From HGM04593 sp045634305 (GTDB taxonomy: Bacteria > Bacteroidota > Bacteroidia > Bacteroidales > Bacteroidaceae), in the NCBI GenBank assembly GCA_045634305.1, contig JAZQZZ010000049.1:62001-126000 (forward strand): 64,000 nucleotides of DNA, in the 5' to 3' direction. The position numbers and the translations under genes are program-made. Below the pieces are notes generated by a model that worked only from the letters and a program-made list of their open reading frames with translations, had not been told where the DNA came from and ran no database searches. The first letter of the stretch is position 1; every line of letters starts with the position of its first letter. This document shows positions 30,101 to 38,543 of this stretch, one piece after another.

Positions 30101-32105
30101 CAACAGGTTCGCTCCATGTTGCACCGTTGTCCTCGCTATAGAAACGTGCTATGTTCTGGTGGTTATTGCGTGTACCGCTCTGGAATGAAACGTTACCTGC
30201 GCAGCTGAGCACGAGTACGCGGTCACTCTCACGGTCGGCAACGATACATGGGTCACCGAAACCTACATGCATGAAGTCGGGAGAGCTTGAGCCCTGTCCC
30301 TCAACTATGGCGAACTTGTTTTCCCATGATGCACCATTGTCCTTGCTTATGCGTGCGTGGAGGTCGATGCGGCCGTTGTTCACAACACCAATGTCCGCTC
30401 CGCTGTGACGGTAGTCGGCAACAGCAATCAAATCACCGTTCTTTGCCATTGCAATGGCAGGGATGCGGTAGGGGATACCGCCCTTGTTTGTGGTGAAAAT
30501 CTCCTGCGATGGCTCAACTGCCGGCGCCTTGCGAACCAATGTAATATAGAAGTTCGATGTATTTGCAAACATATTGCTGGTTGAAGTTACATCGAAGGTG
30601 AGCAATGCGCTCTCCTCGCTGTTTACAACAGATACATTGGCAGCAGTTGCAGAGTTGGCTGTTACGGCTGTACCACCATTGGGAGTTACGGTAACATCGT
30701 TTGCGCCTGAGCTTACGAAATCAAAGTTGTAACCTGCAACCATGTAATCCTCGCTATCGGTAGATATTGAGTACGTTGCAATGAATACACCGTTGACTGT
30801 TGCATTTTCAAGACATGTGTAGAGCTGCAAGTCGCCTTCGGCATTGTATCCGGCAATGTTGTTGCGTGTCTGTGTCTCCTGGAGTATTGCATGTGGAGCG
30901 CTTGCTGACTTCCAACCGGCAGCCCAAGTACCGGCAGCGTTTGATGCAGTCCACTCACCGGTCATGGTTGAAACAGGATACTCAACCTGGCCCAACTGGA
31001 TGTTTAGTGTTGAACCGGCATCGGCACCACCGTTCCAGAATGCCAACTTGTTATCTCGGTTGTTAACCTTGTTTGCGGGGTAACCCTTCTCGTACATGTA
31101 GAAGTAAGTGTCACCTTCACCAAGGTCGCTTGATGATGTGAACATCCACATATCTGTGTATCCGGCAGGAACTGCTGCTGCATCGACAAGGATAGGGAAT
31201 GCAAATGCACCGGTGTTGCTGCCCATTGTAGTTGGGGCTGCTAGAACCTTTGCTGTACCGGCATTCTTGTTGTAGAGCTTGTAACCATTGGTGTTGTCAC
31301 CTACGAATGCCCACAACTGTGCATTGTCGGTAGCATCCGAAATGTATTCGCTCAATTCAATGTGGTCGGCTGTGCCATTGTCGGCAATGACAAAATTGTT
31401 TGCACCAATCTGCAATGTGTACCATGCAGTACCCTTTGCAAACTCACCGTCAGTGATTGTCGTTGCATTGAAAAGCTGCTCGGCATAACCCTCCTGTGCC
31501 TCGGCAACCTCAAGAGTTACATCAATGATGGCACCTCTGTTTGCGCTCAAAGTGTTTCCTGCAACATCGCAACCGGCAGGGTCAATGCTGTTCCAGTCTG
31601 TCTTGAAACGCATGCGGTATGTACCCACTGTCTCTGGTGCCTTGAATGTGGGGAGTGCTACGGTGTTGTTGCCGTTTTGCTCTCCGGCGCTGTTACGCCA
31701 TAAACCAGAACCATCGGGGTCTGCATTGTATGCCGAGTAGCTTACGAGGTCACCTGTAGGGGTGTAACCGTCATCTGCTACGTCGGCAGTGAATGTGCCG
31801 TCGCCATTTGCATCAACGTAAACATAGGCATGCATCCATGAACCGCCGTAACCGATTGATGGTGTGACAACGTCGCCGGCACCCACTTTCAGTGTGATAG
31901 TTTCTGTAGCATCAACATAGAGTTGCAGTTTCTCTGCTGCAGTCAGGTTGTAGCTGCTAGAACCATACGATGCGCTCTCTACCTTGACGAAATTAAGAGG
32001 TCTGTCGGAATTTTTTGTTCCGGTGAAGTTTACCTCGTAACCGCCAGTCTGAGCCATCACTGTCATTGCAAAGAGCATTGACAGGAAGAATGTAAATTTT
32101 CTCAT
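27102..32105 (-). CDS. Secreted multidomain sialidase (GH33)
   Basis: A 1667-aa exo-alpha-sialidase. Domains in order: signal peptide 1-18; GEVED-like beta domain (22-200); lectin-like region (210-375) and a further beta domain (380-525); GH33 propeller (about 535-925); Pro-Glu linker (932-941); LamG-like domain (945-1140); ricin/lectin-like region (1150-1315); Ig-like Big_5 type domain from about 1335; and a T9SS-type tail (1625-1667, ending GIYIIDGKKVLVK). Catalytic-domain evidence: YRIP (546-549) with the arginine-triad Arg, and Asp boxes SKDNGASW, SEDNGATW and SDDFGGTW. It releases terminal sialic acids from glycans outside the cell. Its propeller is nearly identical to that of the neighbouring fusion gene. 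Confidence 0.93.
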   Translation of the reverse strand: MRKFTFFLSMLFAMTVMAQTGGYEVNFTGTKNSDRPLNFVKVESASYGSSSYNLTAAEKLQLYVDATETITLKVGAGDVVTPSIGYGGSWMHAYVYVDANGDGTFTADVADDGYTPTGDLVSYSAYNADPDGSGLWRNSAGEQNGNNTVALPTFKAPETVGTYRMRFKTDWNSIDPAGCDVAGNTLSANRGAIIDVTLEVAEAQEGYAEQLFNATTITDGEFAKGTAWYTLQIGANNFVIADNGTADHIELSEYISDATDNAQLWAFVGDNTNGYKLYNKNAGTAKVLAAPTTMGSNTGAFAFPILVDAAAVPAGYTDMWMFTSSSDLGEGDTYFYMYEKGYPANKVNNRDNKLAFWNGGADAGSTLNIQLGQVEYPVSTMTGEWTASNAAGTWAAGWKSASAPHAILQETQTRNNIAGYNAEGDLQLYTCLENATVNGVFIATYSISTDSEDYMVAGYNFDFVSSGANDVTVTPNGGTAVTANSATAANVSVVNSEESALLTFDVTSTSNMFANTSNFYITLVRKAPAVEPSQEIFTTNKGGIPYRIPAIAMAKNGDLIAVADYRHSGADIGVVNNGRIDLHARISKDNGASWENKFAIVEGQGSSSPDFMHVGFGDPCIVADRESDRVLVLSCAGNVSFQSGTRNNHQNIARFYSEDNGATWSEPVDIADAIYAMWDNSNHGPVMAMFVGSGKIHQSRYVKVNDYYRLYCAVLLKNKNATYTNFVLYSDDFGGTWDVLGGVNTAPIPSGGDEPKVEELPNGNVVISSRINGGRDFNIFTFTDKEAATGSWGTRATSNASNNGVVALGNSTNGEIMIMPAVRNEDGEKVWIALQSLPFGSGRTNVGIYYKELASSNDYNTPANFAKDWDGRHQSTFIGSAYSTMCFQKDSTIAFLYEESTHGADYTIVYKNYTLEQITDGAYSISNHTTAPEPEPEPEPEVPEESTLVLALTAEQLGTNYPYQLNDEDAAKIFALNDITVAVKFNTASLGGRKALFATADPTQTANTNAMGTNSYYVAYGMNNADLGYLASWRDGDRYTAGNCIPANAEDNVAVFVINPTNNNFRSYLNGSNIADRNFGTYEIASPAMVKADYPDANIYIGGAEHAGGYGEIFNGTITGLKVFKGALTADEIAAINFDVVEPEPEPTGPVVITEVDQLSNAKLYTITSSDAGRGNFYALDSKVDMCAVTYSAGSDACHQVAYNAEDPKQQFAFVNYEGKFYIYSVSEKKFIAKDGNVNKLTAEAPFDYITVEKVIEAGENTFALMANDTHYFTASPGWCSNASRNTCIQSTLTSKNGNDGWDAGAWFIITEVGEFDATEAIAMLTPAEPEVEPLEVVSISPADGETVEKLEQIVVTFNAPVTLDETKNINLVAAEITPIEAYAGKWEVTSGWPGYPEYDYSEIGTIEVIDYAGVPALLCTGFSGYNNMGYDDSFLMMYNSEDGTVSLESQQLGEYDYYGTVYESMLVCGNTAEGVVFAGSLVGRIENGNIVFESAADNKYVADSWMFYAIDFNGISYFNSLVWTPAAQAAAPAKAAVRNNFKVEFAENLSVAAFAKSKISRADENVANIVSASINPDDATQLIITVNQALANGTYKLIIEAGAVVTAEGATNETIICTYILNGLTGIDEVKGENGEVKAIYDLQGRKVAEPTKGIYIIDGKKVLVK

Positions 32106-32247
32106 AAGTTTTGGTTAGTTAAGTTTATAAATAGAATTTAGAAAAACCGTGTTATGCCTTGTTGGTCATAATTTCTGCTAAAATAGCTAAAAAATAAACA
32201 GTAGCAAACGGTTTTTGAAAAATGTTTCAATACTCCTTAAATACAGA

Positions 32248-32277
32248 AGCAGCGCGCCGTAATTGCGGCGCGCTGCT
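32248..32277 (-). terminator. Hairpin after hexosaminidase-sialidase fusion gene
   Basis: A perfect 12-bp GC-rich stem (AGCAGCGCGCCG at 32248-32259 and its complement at 32266-32277, loop TAATTG). It lies 26 bp beyond the stop of the fusion gene. The T run after it is weak, so termination may be partial. Confidence 0.7.
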
Positions 32278-32302
32278 GTAAATGTAAGATAGTGGCAGTG
32301 TG

Positions 32303-35300
32303 TTACTTTACCAACACCTTTTTGCCGCCTATGATGTATATGCCCGGGGCGGTAATCTCACTGAGTTTGCGGCCGCTGAGGTCGTAGATACCTTTCACCT
32401 CTCCGTTTTCACTTTTCACCTCTTCTACGCCTGTTGCGTTGTCGACCTCTTCCAATACCCACAGCTCGGCTGCGCTCAAAGGAGCGTCGCAATATGGGTA
32501 GTATTTGTTGGCATCGCCGTCAACAGGACCCACCTTGAAGTACTGCGAACCGTTCATAATGTAGAACTCTGTGTCGTTCTTGTACTCAATGCCGAGCGGT
32601 GACTTCGCGCCCTCGTTGCTTGCGTCTATGTTCCACTGTCGGCAAACGATGTAATAACCCTCGACCGAAACAATGTAGAACTTGTCGTTACCGGCATCCT
32701 CCAAAGTGAAAATCTGTCTGTTGTCCTCGGCATACTCGGCAAGACCCACCGAGCCTTTGGGGCCTGTCGCATTGTTGGCATTGTAGCTTTCAATGTTCAG
32801 ATACTTTTTCTGTGAAACCGATTTGATGCGGTACTGTGCTCCCTGCTCAACAACCTTCTCCACAAGAAAAGCCGATGAGTAGTTCTCGTTCCAGAACGGA
32901 GCGCTTGCACCGTCGTAGTTGCTGCCGTCTGTCTTCAATACCATATAGCCGTAGCACTCTTCGTTCTTGCCGGTGTCATATCCGCGTTTGCCGTACCATG
33001 TGAGCAGGCCAAAAATCTGCTTGTTGTCGTTTGCGGCAACCTGTCCGCCATTGCTCATCTTGGCAAAGGTTATCCTTGTCATCTCGTCCTCGCTATCCTG
33101 CAAACCGTCGGTGTCGCCATTGCCCTGCAACCAGTTCACTCCGTTGTAGCTTGAGTGATATACAAGATATTTGCCGTCGTTTGTTGTGAGGGTAACGGTG
33201 CCGTCGCCATTATCCTTGCAAAGGAACTGTGCGCTCTCGGGCAACACCTCCTCCTCGCCACGTGCAACCATGGCAATGTCGCTGCCTGTGTAGTTCAGGT
33301 AAAAGCGGTTGCCGTTCTTTGCCACCATGGTTATTGTGTACTTCTCGCCATCAGCAGGCAATGCAACATCTGTTGTTCCCAGGTATGCATCGAGTGCGGC
33401 CTCCAATGTAGCACCCGCTGTCTCAGTGGGGTTCTCCTCGGCTATAGCAATGGCTGCAGCCAATACCTCGCGTGGCTGTGCATTCGGGTAACCCACACCC
33501 TTGATTTTCATAAGGCTCTTTGCCTCGGCAACAAGTGCTATTGTTGCATCGCTTGGCTGGTCGGGCTGTGCTTCGGGCTCACGGCCTTTCAACACGGTGT
33601 ATTTGCCGTTTGTAATCTGCTCAATGCTGTAGTTCTTGTACATGATGTTGTAGCCACCGTATGCATTGATGCCATATGTGTCCTCCTCGTAGAGGAAAGC
33701 AATTGTCGAATCCTTCTGGAAACACATTGTAGAGTAGGCCGATGCCATGAACGATGCCTGGTGACGGCCGTCCCAGTTCTTTGCAAAGTTTGCAGGAGTG
33801 TTGTAGTCGGCTCCCGATGCAAGCTCCTTGTAGTAGATACCCACATTTGCGCGTCCGTTACCGAATGGCAGTGACTGCAATGCAAGCCACATCTCCTTGT
33901 TGTCCTCGGTGCGCACTACAGGCACCATCATTATCTCGCCGTTACAGCTGTTGCCCTGTGCAACCACACCATTGTTGGCGCTGTTCGATGTAGCCATGTT
34001 ACCCCATGAGCCTGTTGCAGCCTCCTTGTCGGTGAATGTATAGATGTTGAAGTAACGTCCGCCGTTGATACGTGAGCTGATGACAATGTTTCCGTTCGGC
34101 AACTCCTCAACCTTAGGCTCGTCGCCGCCGCTCGGAACTGGAGCGTTATCCACGCCGCCAAGAACATCCCAGCTGCCGCCGAAGTCGTCGCTGTAGAGCA
34201 CGAAGTTTGTGTTCACTCCGTTCACGTTCTTCAATAGCACCGCGCAATACAGACGGTAGTAGTCATTGACCTTTACGTAACGGCTTTGGTGAATCTTTCC
34301 CGAACCGATGAACATTGCACGTACAGGACCGTGGTTGCTGCTCTGGTCCCACATTGCATATATTGCATCGGCAATGTCTACGGGCTCGCTCCATGTTGCA
34401 CCGTTGTCCTCGCTGTAGAAACGTGCGATGTTCTGGTGGTTATTGCGTGTACCGCTTGGGAACGACACGTTACCGGCGCAGCTCAAGACCAGGACACGGT
34501 TGCTTTCGCGGTCGGCAACGATACAGGGGTCACCGAAACCAACGTGCATAAAATCGGGTGAGCTTGAACCCTTGCCCTCTACAATGGCGAACTTCTCGGC
34601 CCAATTTGCACCGTTGTCCTTGCTTATGCGTGCATGAAGGTCGATGCGGCCATAGCTTGCCATACCAATATCCGCGCGGCTGTGGCGGTAGTCGGCAACG
34701 GCAATCAAGTCGCCGTTCTTTGCCATTGCGATGGCGGGAATACGATATGGAATATCGCCGGCTGTCGCTGTGGTGAAAATTTCCTGTGAAACCTCGGGCA
34801 CTCTTGTGTCCTTTTCAATTGTCACAATGAAGTTGCTGAATGTGATACCCTTGTTTGCACCGCTCTGCACAAACGAGAATGTGCGCTGTGGGTCAGATAC
34901 GGTCATCTTCAACGATTGCTTTGTCGATGAACTGGTGTATGTTTTGCCATCGATTGCAAGGTTCAAGGTATGGGAACCGGCATCGGTGTTCACATAGTCG
35001 AACTGCATGCCTGTCACCATCCAGCCTTCGGGGGCTGTGATGGTGTATGTCGATGATTGTGATTGTCCCGAGTAGCCTGCAATGTAATCGCCCGATGTTG
35101 TCATGTTGTTGGCACTTGTTGCAAATGCAAAACCCGCAACTTCACTGCTCTCCCAACGTGAGTGCCATGTGCCATTTGTATTACTGGCGGTGAATTGTCC
35201 TTTTGAAACAAGAATCTCAACCGATGTTACATCTTCATTATCAGTCGGTGGTGTAACCTCGCCGTTGCCGCCTTCAACAGTCTCAACTTCTGTTATAAGA

Positions 35301-37984
35301 TACTGGCAACCAGTGTCGGTTGTGTTTGTACCGTCTCCCCAGTTATATACCTTGTAGCCAAGGCCGCTGTTTGTCTGGTTGAACTGTACGGTGCCGCTTA
35401 CAATGATGAACAGACCCTGTGTGGCAGCCTCTTTCAATTCCCAACCGGCATTAGGCTCACCAGTCTGTGTGCGAAGCGCTGTGTTGTTGCTGCTTGCAGG
35501 CGAGATGTATGTGCCGTCATTCTTGTTTATAATATTGTATTTGCCGTCGTTACGCTTGATGAATTTCCACTTTGCCGCGTCGGTTACGGTTGCATTTCCA
35601 GTCATATTGGCATTTGCACCGTTTGATGCAGCGTAGCGGTTCTCGCGCTGTGGGGTACACATTGTGTAGTAGTAAATTGTCTCGCTGTCGCTTGTCTTTG
35701 GCTGGTTTACCTTTGCTGTTGCAAGTGCCGCCTTGAATGCCGCAAATGCAGCGTTCAAAGTCGCCAGCTGAGCAGCGCGCTCCTCCTCGCTCATTGTTGT
35801 GCCGAGTGTTGCTTCAATCCCGGCAATCACTGTGTTCAGCTCATTTGCCAGTGCGGGGCTGTACTGTCCCGGCTGTTCGCCTGTGCATGCGGCAACCTCT
35901 CTCTTTATCTCGGCGATTGTTGCCTCCAACTGCTCGGCAGCAACATCCAGTCTCTTGTTTGGCGAGTAGATTAGGCCATCAACCGCGTTCTTGCCCTCGA
36001 GGTCGGTGAGTACGAATGTGAACATCCACTTGTTAAGGCGAACACCGCTTGCACCGACATATGGCAGTTTGATGAACACCTTGTTCCAGCCCTCTTTCAG
36101 TGTAACCTCAACAGGCTTACGGGCTGTGAAGTTCTCGTTCTTAAGGTCAACCTCGTTGTTTATGCCAACGCCGGTGTTGTCCCATGTAGGTGGCAGTATT
36201 TCTGTATCGTTCAGCCATATTCTTGAGCCCTTGCGGTCCCATTTGCCTGCGTCGGGTGCAGTGTCCTTCTCGCTGCGGCCATAGTTCTGGAACTCAATCT
36301 GTGCACCCACGGTCTGTGCCTTGTCGCTGTAGACGTATGTCCATGCGTATGCGGTGCTGTTGCTGTGGTTTGTGCTGCCGTAGTATGTGGGTACAGTATT
36401 GTTGCCCCATGTGTGGCGCAAGTAGATACCGGCACCTGTTGCAATGCCTGTGCCGTATGTTGTGCCGTTCACGGTGTAGCTCTCCTTCAGTCCATCGGTC
36501 TCGGGCGCGAATGTAGCATTCATGTTACCGCCATTGGGGAATGGGTCGGTGATTCTCCAACGTACGTTTGTCTGCTTTACATAAGGGATAGGCTCGTCCT
36601 TCAACGAGTTTGCCTTGTGGAACAGGAAGCGGCGCTCCCAGTCGGCGAACTCCTCATACTCCTCGCCGCTGTTGGGCAGGGTGGTACCGCCCTTCTCAAT
36701 GTACTGCTTGCCGCCGCCAATCCATGCACGCTCGGCGCTGGCAATAACGTTGGCGTAGAAGTTATTCTGTGCAATGATATCCACCTCTGTCGGTGTCTTG
36801 CGGTCGTTCCATGGAGCAGAGATTGTGCCCGCAACGTTTGCGTTACCCTTCTGTTCGTAGTAGATGTTGCTCTTGTATATACCCACGAGGTCGGCAAACA
36901 CGTCGAAGTGGTTTGTGTAGTTGTAACGGCAGTCAATGTTCGGAAGTCCGTTGATAACCTTTCCGCTTGAGCTCCACATCTGTGTCATGTCGGCACCTGT
37001 ATTTGTGGTAATGGCTACACCGCTGATAGGGTTCCACACAACAACCTTCTTGCCAAGGCTGTGCACCTTGTCGGTCATAATCTTGAGGAAGTTGCTGTAT
37101 GTAATCTGTTTCTCGTCGGCACCTATGTGTATGTATGGCGCATCGGGGAATGTTGCCACGACCTCCTCAAGAATGGTCTTCAGGGCAGCAACACCATTGT
37201 TGGTCTGCATGTCAAATCCCATTGCGCGCACGAAAGCTTCGCTGTGGCCGGGCATGTCAATCTCGGGGATTACAATGACACCGCGCTCCTTGGCATAGTC
37301 CTGCAACTCGCGGCACTGTGCCTGGGTGTAGTATTTGCCGGCAAAGCGAGTCATCGATGCGCTGCTTGTGAGTTGTGGGTATGCCTTCACCTCAAAGCGC
37401 CATGCCTGGTTTTCGGTCATGTGCCAGTGGAAGGTGTTCACTTTGAAGCGTGCGAGCAGGTCTATGTGCTTCTTCAGTGTCTCGAACTCAATGAACGAGC
37501 GGCCTACGTCGTGCATGTAACCACGCAGTTTGAATGCAGGCCAGTCGGTCATTGTCAGCGCCTCAAGGGCAGGAGTACCTTCATAGCCCTCTGCTAGTTG
37601 TGTTAGGGTCTGTGCAGCACGTATAACACCGGTCTTAGTCACAGCCTTGATGTTGATTGCATCGGCTGTGATTTCCAAAGTATATGCCTCATTTTCATAT
37701 CCTGCGAGTGTGTAATCGTATGCGCCCTCAATGCTTCCCACAAGTGTCACAGTTACAGGTGCTCCGCCTGTGGCAATGGTGCATCCGTTGTCGGTGAAGA
37801 ACTTCTGCAATGCAGTGCTGTTGGTCGGGTCGGAAATGGTTACCGTGTGTCCAAGCGCGAACGCCAAACCGCTCTTTGCCTCAATCTGTTGTGGCTTTGG
37901 CAACAGATGCGTAATCTTTGCCATAGTCGCAGTAGGCAGGCACAAAGCCAATGCAACAACTGCTGCTTTAAATAGATTTTTCAT
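32303..37984 (-). CDS. Secreted GH20 hexosaminidase-GH33 sialidase fusion
   Basis: A 1893-aa two-enzyme protein. Signal peptide 1-22; GH20b-type N-terminal domain (about 24-145); GH20 catalytic barrel (about 150-480) with FHWHMTENQAWR, EIDMPGH and the catalytic pair Asp290-Glu291 in HIGADE. Then come carbohydrate-binding-like and coiled regions (500-760), RICIN-like region (about 765-900), beta domain (920-1060) and GH33 propeller (1066-1465). The propeller has YRIP (1080-1083) and Asp boxes at 1121-1128, 1191-1198 and 1265-1272. After it are a short helical region, two lectin-like regions (1545-1850) and a T9SS-type tail ending GIYIIGGKKVLVK. It would remove sialic acid and beta-linked GlcNAc/GalNAc from the same glycan. 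The frame is continuous, with linker domains between the two enzymes. Confidence 0.92.
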   Translation of the reverse strand: MKNLFKAAVVALALCLPTATMAKITHLLPKPQQIEAKSGLAFALGHTVTISDPTNSTALQKFFTDNGCTIATGGAPVTVTLVGSIEGAYDYTLAGYENEAYTLEITADAINIKAVTKTGVIRAAQTLTQLAEGYEGTPALEALTMTDWPAFKLRGYMHDVGRSFIEFETLKKHIDLLARFKVNTFHWHMTENQAWRFEVKAYPQLTSSASMTRFAGKYYTQAQCRELQDYAKERGVIVIPEIDMPGHSEAFVRAMGFDMQTNNGVAALKTILEEVVATFPDAPYIHIGADEKQITYSNFLKIMTDKVHSLGKKVVVWNPISGVAITTNTGADMTQMWSSSGKVINGLPNIDCRYNYTNHFDVFADLVGIYKSNIYYEQKGNANVAGTISAPWNDRKTPTEVDIIAQNNFYANVIASAERAWIGGGKQYIEKGGTTLPNSGEEYEEFADWERRFLFHKANSLKDEPIPYVKQTNVRWRITDPFPNGGNMNATFAPETDGLKESYTVNGTTYGTGIATGAGIYLRHTWGNNTVPTYYGSTNHSNSTAYAWTYVYSDKAQTVGAQIEFQNYGRSEKDTAPDAGKWDRKGSRIWLNDTEILPPTWDNTGVGINNEVDLKNENFTARKPVEVTLKEGWNKVFIKLPYVGASGVRLNKWMFTFVLTDLEGKNAVDGLIYSPNKRLDVAAEQLEATIAEIKREVAACTGEQPGQYSPALANELNTVIAGIEATLGTTMSEEERAAQLATLNAAFAAFKAALATAKVNQPKTSDSETIYYYTMCTPQRENRYAASNGANANMTGNATVTDAAKWKFIKRNDGKYNIINKNDGTYISPASSNNTALRTQTGEPNAGWELKEAATQGLFIIVSGTVQFNQTNSGLGYKVYNWGDGTNTTDTGCQYLITEVETVEGGNGEVTPPTDNEDVTSVEILVSKGQFTASNTNGTWHSRWESSEVAGFAFATSANNMTTSGDYIAGYSGQSQSSTYTITAPEGWMVTGMQFDYVNTDAGSHTLNLAIDGKTYTSSSTKQSLKMTVSDPQRTFSFVQSGANKGITFSNFIVTIEKDTRVPEVSQEIFTTATAGDIPYRIPAIAMAKNGDLIAVADYRHSRADIGMASYGRIDLHARISKDNGANWAEKFAIVEGKGSSSPDFMHVGFGDPCIVADRESNRVLVLSCAGNVSFPSGTRNNHQNIARFYSEDNGATWSEPVDIADAIYAMWDQSSNHGPVRAMFIGSGKIHQSRYVKVNDYYRLYCAVLLKNVNGVNTNFVLYSDDFGGSWDVLGGVDNAPVPSGGDEPKVEELPNGNIVISSRINGGRYFNIYTFTDKEAATGSWGNMATSNSANNGVVAQGNSCNGEIMMVPVVRTEDNKEMWLALQSLPFGNGRANVGIYYKELASGADYNTPANFAKNWDGRHQASFMASAYSTMCFQKDSTIAFLYEEDTYGINAYGGYNIMYKNYSIEQITNGKYTVLKGREPEAQPDQPSDATIALVAEAKSLMKIKGVGYPNAQPREVLAAAIAIAEENPTETAGATLEAALDAYLGTTDVALPADGEKYTITMVAKNGNRFYLNYTGSDIAMVARGEEEVLPESAQFLCKDNGDGTVTLTTNDGKYLVYHSSYNGVNWLQGNGDTDGLQDSEDEMTRITFAKMSNGGQVAANDNKQIFGLLTWYGKRGYDTGKNEECYGYMVLKTDGSNYDGASAPFWNENYSSAFLVEKVVEQGAQYRIKSVSQKKYLNIESYNANNATGPKGSVGLAEYAEDNRQIFTLEDAGNDKFYIVSVEGYYIVCRQWNIDASNEGAKSPLGIEYKNDTEFYIMNGSQYFKVGPVDGDANKYYPYCDAPLSAAELWVLEEVDNATGVEEVKSENGEVKGIYDLSGRKLSEITAPGIYIIGGKKVLVK

Positions 37985-38012
37985 AAAATATAAAAGTTAA
38001 AAGTTTTATATC

Positions 38013-38020
38013 CAAAAATA
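38013..38020 (-). promoter_or_regulatory. -7 element of hexosaminidase-sialidase gene
   Basis: TATTTTTG on the minus strand, an exact -7 consensus match 29 bases upstream of the ATG. The -33 position has no clear TTTG. A (GTAA)6 tract, read on the minus strand, begins about 20 bases farther upstream of the expected -33 site. Confidence 0.5.
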
Positions 38021-38060
38021 GTCTGTTTTTGTAGGCTTTATGCGCGTAAATGATTGCTAC

Positions 38061-38084
38061 TTACTTACTTACTTACTTACTTAC
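38061..38084. repeat. Tetranucleotide tract (TTAC)6
   Basis: Six perfect TTAC units, preceded by the variant CTAC. The tract lies 77-100 bp upstream of the hexosaminidase-sialidase ATG, just beyond its probable promoter. It is not in a coding frame of any supported gene. Confidence 0.95.
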
Positions 38085-38188
38085 ATATCCCTCTATCCCA
38101 TCGGTTTTTATAAAACCCCACAAATCGTATGCAAGATATTAAAAATGATTGACATATGCAAAAAAAACGCAGTGAACATGTTTTTTAA

Positions 38189-38443
38189 AGACAGAAGAAC
38201 AGAAGTATATAAGGCCTCACCCTAACCCTCTCCAAAAGAGAGGGAACTTATATGATTTGATTCTTTCTGCTATTAGATATTGTGTTGGAAATTTTCCAAC
38301 TTAAAAGAGTATTACTCTACGGCAATGTGAAAACTAGTTCTCACCTTGCTGCAGAGTAATACTCTTTCTTTGTCGCAAGTGAAACTATGCGACGTACCTA
38401 TCTAATAGCAGAAAGTCTCTTCTGTCCTTTTGTTCTTCTGTCT
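38189..38443. repeat. Nested cloverleaf-like inverted-repeat element
   Basis: Within the 559-bp gap between two genes several inverted repeats are nested. An outermost 13-bp pair lies at 38189-38201 and 38431-38443. A perfect 16-bp pair (TTTCTGCTATTAGATA at 38264-38279, complement at 38399-38414) lies inside it. Between the 16-bp arms are three separate hairpins: 38284-38300 (8-bp arms), 38304-38367 (32-bp arms, 28 matches, centred on ACTAGT) and 38372-38393 (6-bp arms). A further hairpin CCCTCTC/GAGAGGG is at 38226-38244. No open reading frame of credible quality lies inside. It could be a MITE, an invertible segment or a structured RNA/DNA. Confidence 0.8.
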
Positions 38444-38464
38444 AAAATAATTAACTCAGTGTTG

Positions 38465-38535
38465 CTATGTCTGTTATTTCGAACTGCAGGTAGAAATCTC
38501 AAAGATGTTTTAGAGATACTTCGCTACGCTCAGTA
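38465..38535. repeat. Intergenic palindromic repeat (REP-like)
   Basis: TTATTTCGAACTGCAGGTAG followed by AAATCTC...GAGATACTTCGC and CGCTCAGTATGACA. This is a diverged copy of the element at 19619-19690 and lies directly after the C10 protease stop. Confidence 0.6.
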
Positions 38536-38543
38536 TGACACTG

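Noticed and set aside
33155..33874. A 239-codon Cys/Val-rich plus-strand frame
   Set aside because: Antisense to the hexosaminidase-sialidase gene; the composition is that of a shadow frame.
36365..36970. A 201-codon plus-strand frame
   Set aside because: Antisense shadow of the GH20 part of the same gene, without promoter or family signature.
32303..37984. Fusion gene as an assembly artefact
   Set aside because: The frame is continuous through several intact linker domains, and the neighbouring sialidase copy differs clearly in its flanks.
38061..38084. Possible CRISPR-like array
   Set aside because: It is a simple tetranucleotide run without spacers, and there are no cas genes.
38264..38414. 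Invertible promoter segment as the sole explanation of the palindromic element
   Set aside because: No TAnnTTTG box was found inside in either direction and no recombinase is nearby, so inversion is kept only as one option.
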